Below are positions 6,264-7,143 of a stretch of 7,143 bases of DNA, piece by piece (the first letter of the stretch is position 1; each line of letters opens with the position of its first letter). The stretch lies in the NCBI GenBank assembly GCA_036513075.1, contig DATBZS010000066.1, forward strand, positions 1-7,143. Direction: 5' to 3'. The notes below the pieces were generated by a model that had not been told where the DNA came from, searched no databases, and worked only from the letters and a program-made list of their open reading frames with translations. The DNA is from Bog-756 sp036513075. GTDB taxonomy: Bacteria > Actinomycetota > Acidimicrobiia > Acidimicrobiales > RAAP-2. The translations under genes and the position numbers were made by a program.

Positions 6264-6270
6264 CGGGTCG

Positions 6271-6276
6271 ACGCTA
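6271..6276 (-). promoter_or_regulatory. -10 box (TAGCGT) of leaderless lldD promoter
   Basis: On the minus strand TAGCGT is followed by seven bases (CGACCCG) and the GTG start of lldD, the same geometry as the GNAT promoter at 1435-1440. No Shine-Dalgarno precedes the GTG, which fits a leaderless mRNA. This site decides the start codon. Confidence 0.55.
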
Positions 6277-6311
6277 GCCAGCCGACATCCCCGTGTCCCG
6301 TGGTGCCAGGC

Positions 6312-6322
6312 ACGTGTGACCA
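6312..6322. promoter_or_regulatory. Possible FadR/LldR-type (GntR) operator between lldD and the radical SAM operon
   Basis: ACGTGTGACCA fits the FadR-subfamily operator pattern TNGTNNNACNA at all fixed positions but the first. LldR-type regulators of lactate genes use such sites. It lies 49-59 bases upstream of the predicted lldD transcription start and 70-80 bases before the small ORF, so it could act on both. No regulator gene is in the window. An 11-base degenerate match arises easily by chance. Confidence 0.25.
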
Positions 6323-6391
6323 ACGGCCCTACGCCACACGACCGGGCGGCGGGAAGGTGGTGGCACCCGAACACGAGCAGGAGGACGTCCC

Positions 6392-6451
6392 GTGGACCAG
6401 GCATCGATCAAGGCGGACGGGCGTCCGGTTCACCTGCGGAGGGCAGCGTGA
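6392..6451 (+). CDS. 19-codon ORF translationally coupled to the radical SAM gene (leader or candidate precursor peptide)
   Basis: GTG at 6392 is preceded by GGAGGA (6380-6385) with a 6-base spacer, the best Shine-Dalgarno sequence in the window. The peptide is (M)DQASIKADGRPVHLRRAA, and its TGA (6449-6451) overlaps the GTG of the radical SAM gene in a GTGA junction. The frame is closed upstream by TGA at 6317-6319 and has no other start, so the ORF is complete. It has no Cys, Tyr, Trp, Ser/Thr-rich core or Gly-rich repeat of known radical SAM RiPP precursors. The length is close to PqqA (22-24 residues), and basic residues cluster at the C-terminus. It could be a translation-coupling leader ORF, a peptide that meets the radical SAM enzyme, or a chance ORF. 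I do not recognise it as any known family. Confidence 0.45.
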   Translation: MDQASIKADGRPVHLRRAA

Positions 6452-7143
6452 CCGTCTTCGCAGAGCTGCCCGCCACGACGGCGCGGTTAGGGGTCCCCCC
6501 GGCGCTCCAGCGCCTTGAGGTACCCGAGGTCCGCCAGCTCCGCTACGACGTCGACGAGCGTCCCTTCCTCGTCCTGTTCGAGACAACGCGAGCTTGCGAC
6601 CTGGCCTGTGCGCACTGCCGAGCCGAGGCCCAGTCCGCCCGTGACCCCGACGAGCTGTCGACGACGGAAGTGATCGCCGTGCTCGACGACCTGGCCACTT
6701 CCGGATCGCCGCGGCCGATCGTCGTGCTGACGGGCGGCGACCCGTTCAAGCGGGCCGACCTGCGGGAGTTGATCGCGCATGGCTCGGTGCTCGGCCTGGC
6801 CATGGCGGTGTCTCCGTCGGGCACCCCGCTGGCCACCGAGGCGAACCTGGCCGGTGTCCGAGCCGCAGGTGCGGGGGTCGTGTCGTTCTCGCTCGACGGG
6901 GCCGAACCGGACACCCACGACGCGTTCCGAGGCGTCCCGGGCTCGTTCGCTCTGACCGTGGAGGCGTGCCGGGCCGCCCGACGGCTGGGCCTCCGCCTCC
7001 AGGTCAACACCACGCTGACAGCGGACACTGTGGACGAGTTGCCCGAGACGGTCCGGCTCGTACGGGACCTCGAGGCCGGGCTGTGGAGCGTGTTCTTCCT
7101 GGTACCCACCGGCCGAGGGCGCCAGCTGGGCGCCCTCGGCCCC
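6448..7143 (+). CDS. Radical SAM protein, TIGR04053-like SPASM family (C-terminus beyond window)
   Basis: The first 232 residues are visible and the frame is open at the right edge. Residues 38-48 (ERPFLVLFETT) lead into the [4Fe-4S]/SAM-binding motif RACDLACAHCRAEAQ, with Cys50, Cys54 and Cys57 in the CX3CX2C pattern. These are followed by VVLTGGDPFKRADL (92-105), VSPSGTPL (121-128), VSFSLDGAEPDTHDAFRGVP (145-164), QVNTTLT (185-191) and LWSVFFLVPTGRGRQLGALG (212-231). These match the TIGR04053 radical SAM/SPASM proteins as I recall them; that family's reaction is not firmly established, and it is a relative of the NirJ/AlbA/MftC-type enzymes. A SPASM domain with further iron-sulfur cysteines would lie past the edge and cannot be verified. 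The GTG at 6448 has GGAGGG (6438-6443) four bases upstream and overlaps the stop of the 19-codon ORF, so the two are one operon. It is divergent from lldD. Confidence 0.85.
   Translation, partial: MTVFAELPATTARLGVPPALQRLEVPEVRQLRYDVDERPFLVLFETTRACDLACAHCRAEAQSARDPDELSTTEVIAVLDDLATSGSPRPIVVLTGGDPFKRADLRELIAHGSVLGLAMAVSPSGTPLATEANLAGVRAAGAGVVSFSLDGAEPDTHDAFRGVPGSFALTVEACRAARRLGLRLQVNTTLTADTVDELPETVRLVRDLEAGLWSVFFLVPTGRGRQLGALGP

Noticed and set aside
5184..6518. 444-codon plus-strand ORF opposite lldD
   Set aside because: It is antisense to an enzyme with full-length LldD similarity and has low-complexity Gly/Pro/Arg composition typical of shadow frames in high-GC DNA.
1..7143. CRISPR array, tRNA or rRNA genes
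   Set aside because: No regularly spaced direct repeats, and no tRNA cloverleaf or rRNA-like stretch was recognised on reading both strands.

Overview
The window looks like chromosomal DNA of a high-GC actinobacterium (Actinomycetota; a more precise placement cannot be read from the sequence). The signs are GC-rich third codon positions throughout, many GTG starts, and two genes whose GTG start sits exactly seven bases after a TANNNT -10 box with no leader. It holds five substantial genes (one cut by the right edge), a 19-codon ORF, and a set of broken genes and IS6-like insertion-sequence remnants.

Layout. Positions 1-146 are the outer end of an IS6-like element that runs off the left edge, with the first 22 codons of its transposase on the minus strand. 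It has cut into a fragment (147-360, minus) of an SGNH-hydrolase/acyltransferase-type gene. Next come a minus-strand GNAT acyltransferase of the CelD/BioF2-like type (363-1427) and a divergent family-1 glycosyltransferase (1554-2693). Together with the broken SGNH fragment these suggest glycan or glycolipid tailoring, but no substrate can be named.

Positions 2694-3373 form an insertion scar made of four pieces: an unidentified C-terminal gene fragment (2738-2864), the C-terminal end of an IS6-like transposase with its IS end (2865-3066), a 160-bp MITE-like element with matching inverted ends (3068-3227), and the N-terminal fragment of an aldo/keto reductase (3228-3328). Two host genes were destroyed at this site.

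The right half is metabolic. An AidB-like acyl-CoA dehydrogenase (3374-5047, plus) converges on an FMN-dependent L-lactate dehydrogenase, LldD (5076-6263, minus). Divergent from lldD is a small operon: a 19-codon ORF with a strong Shine-Dalgarno sequence, overlapping by four bases (GTGA) a radical SAM enzyme resembling the TIGR04053 SPASM family (6448 to the right edge). The lldD/radical-SAM intergenic region carries the leaderless lldD promoter and a possible FadR/LldR-type operator. The most interesting unit is the tiny coupled ORF plus radical SAM gene beside lldD. It recalls peptide-modifying systems such as mycofactocin in layout, but the peptide lacks the usual modified residues and the LldD keeps true lactate-oxidase residues, so a new RiPP system is only a hypothesis.
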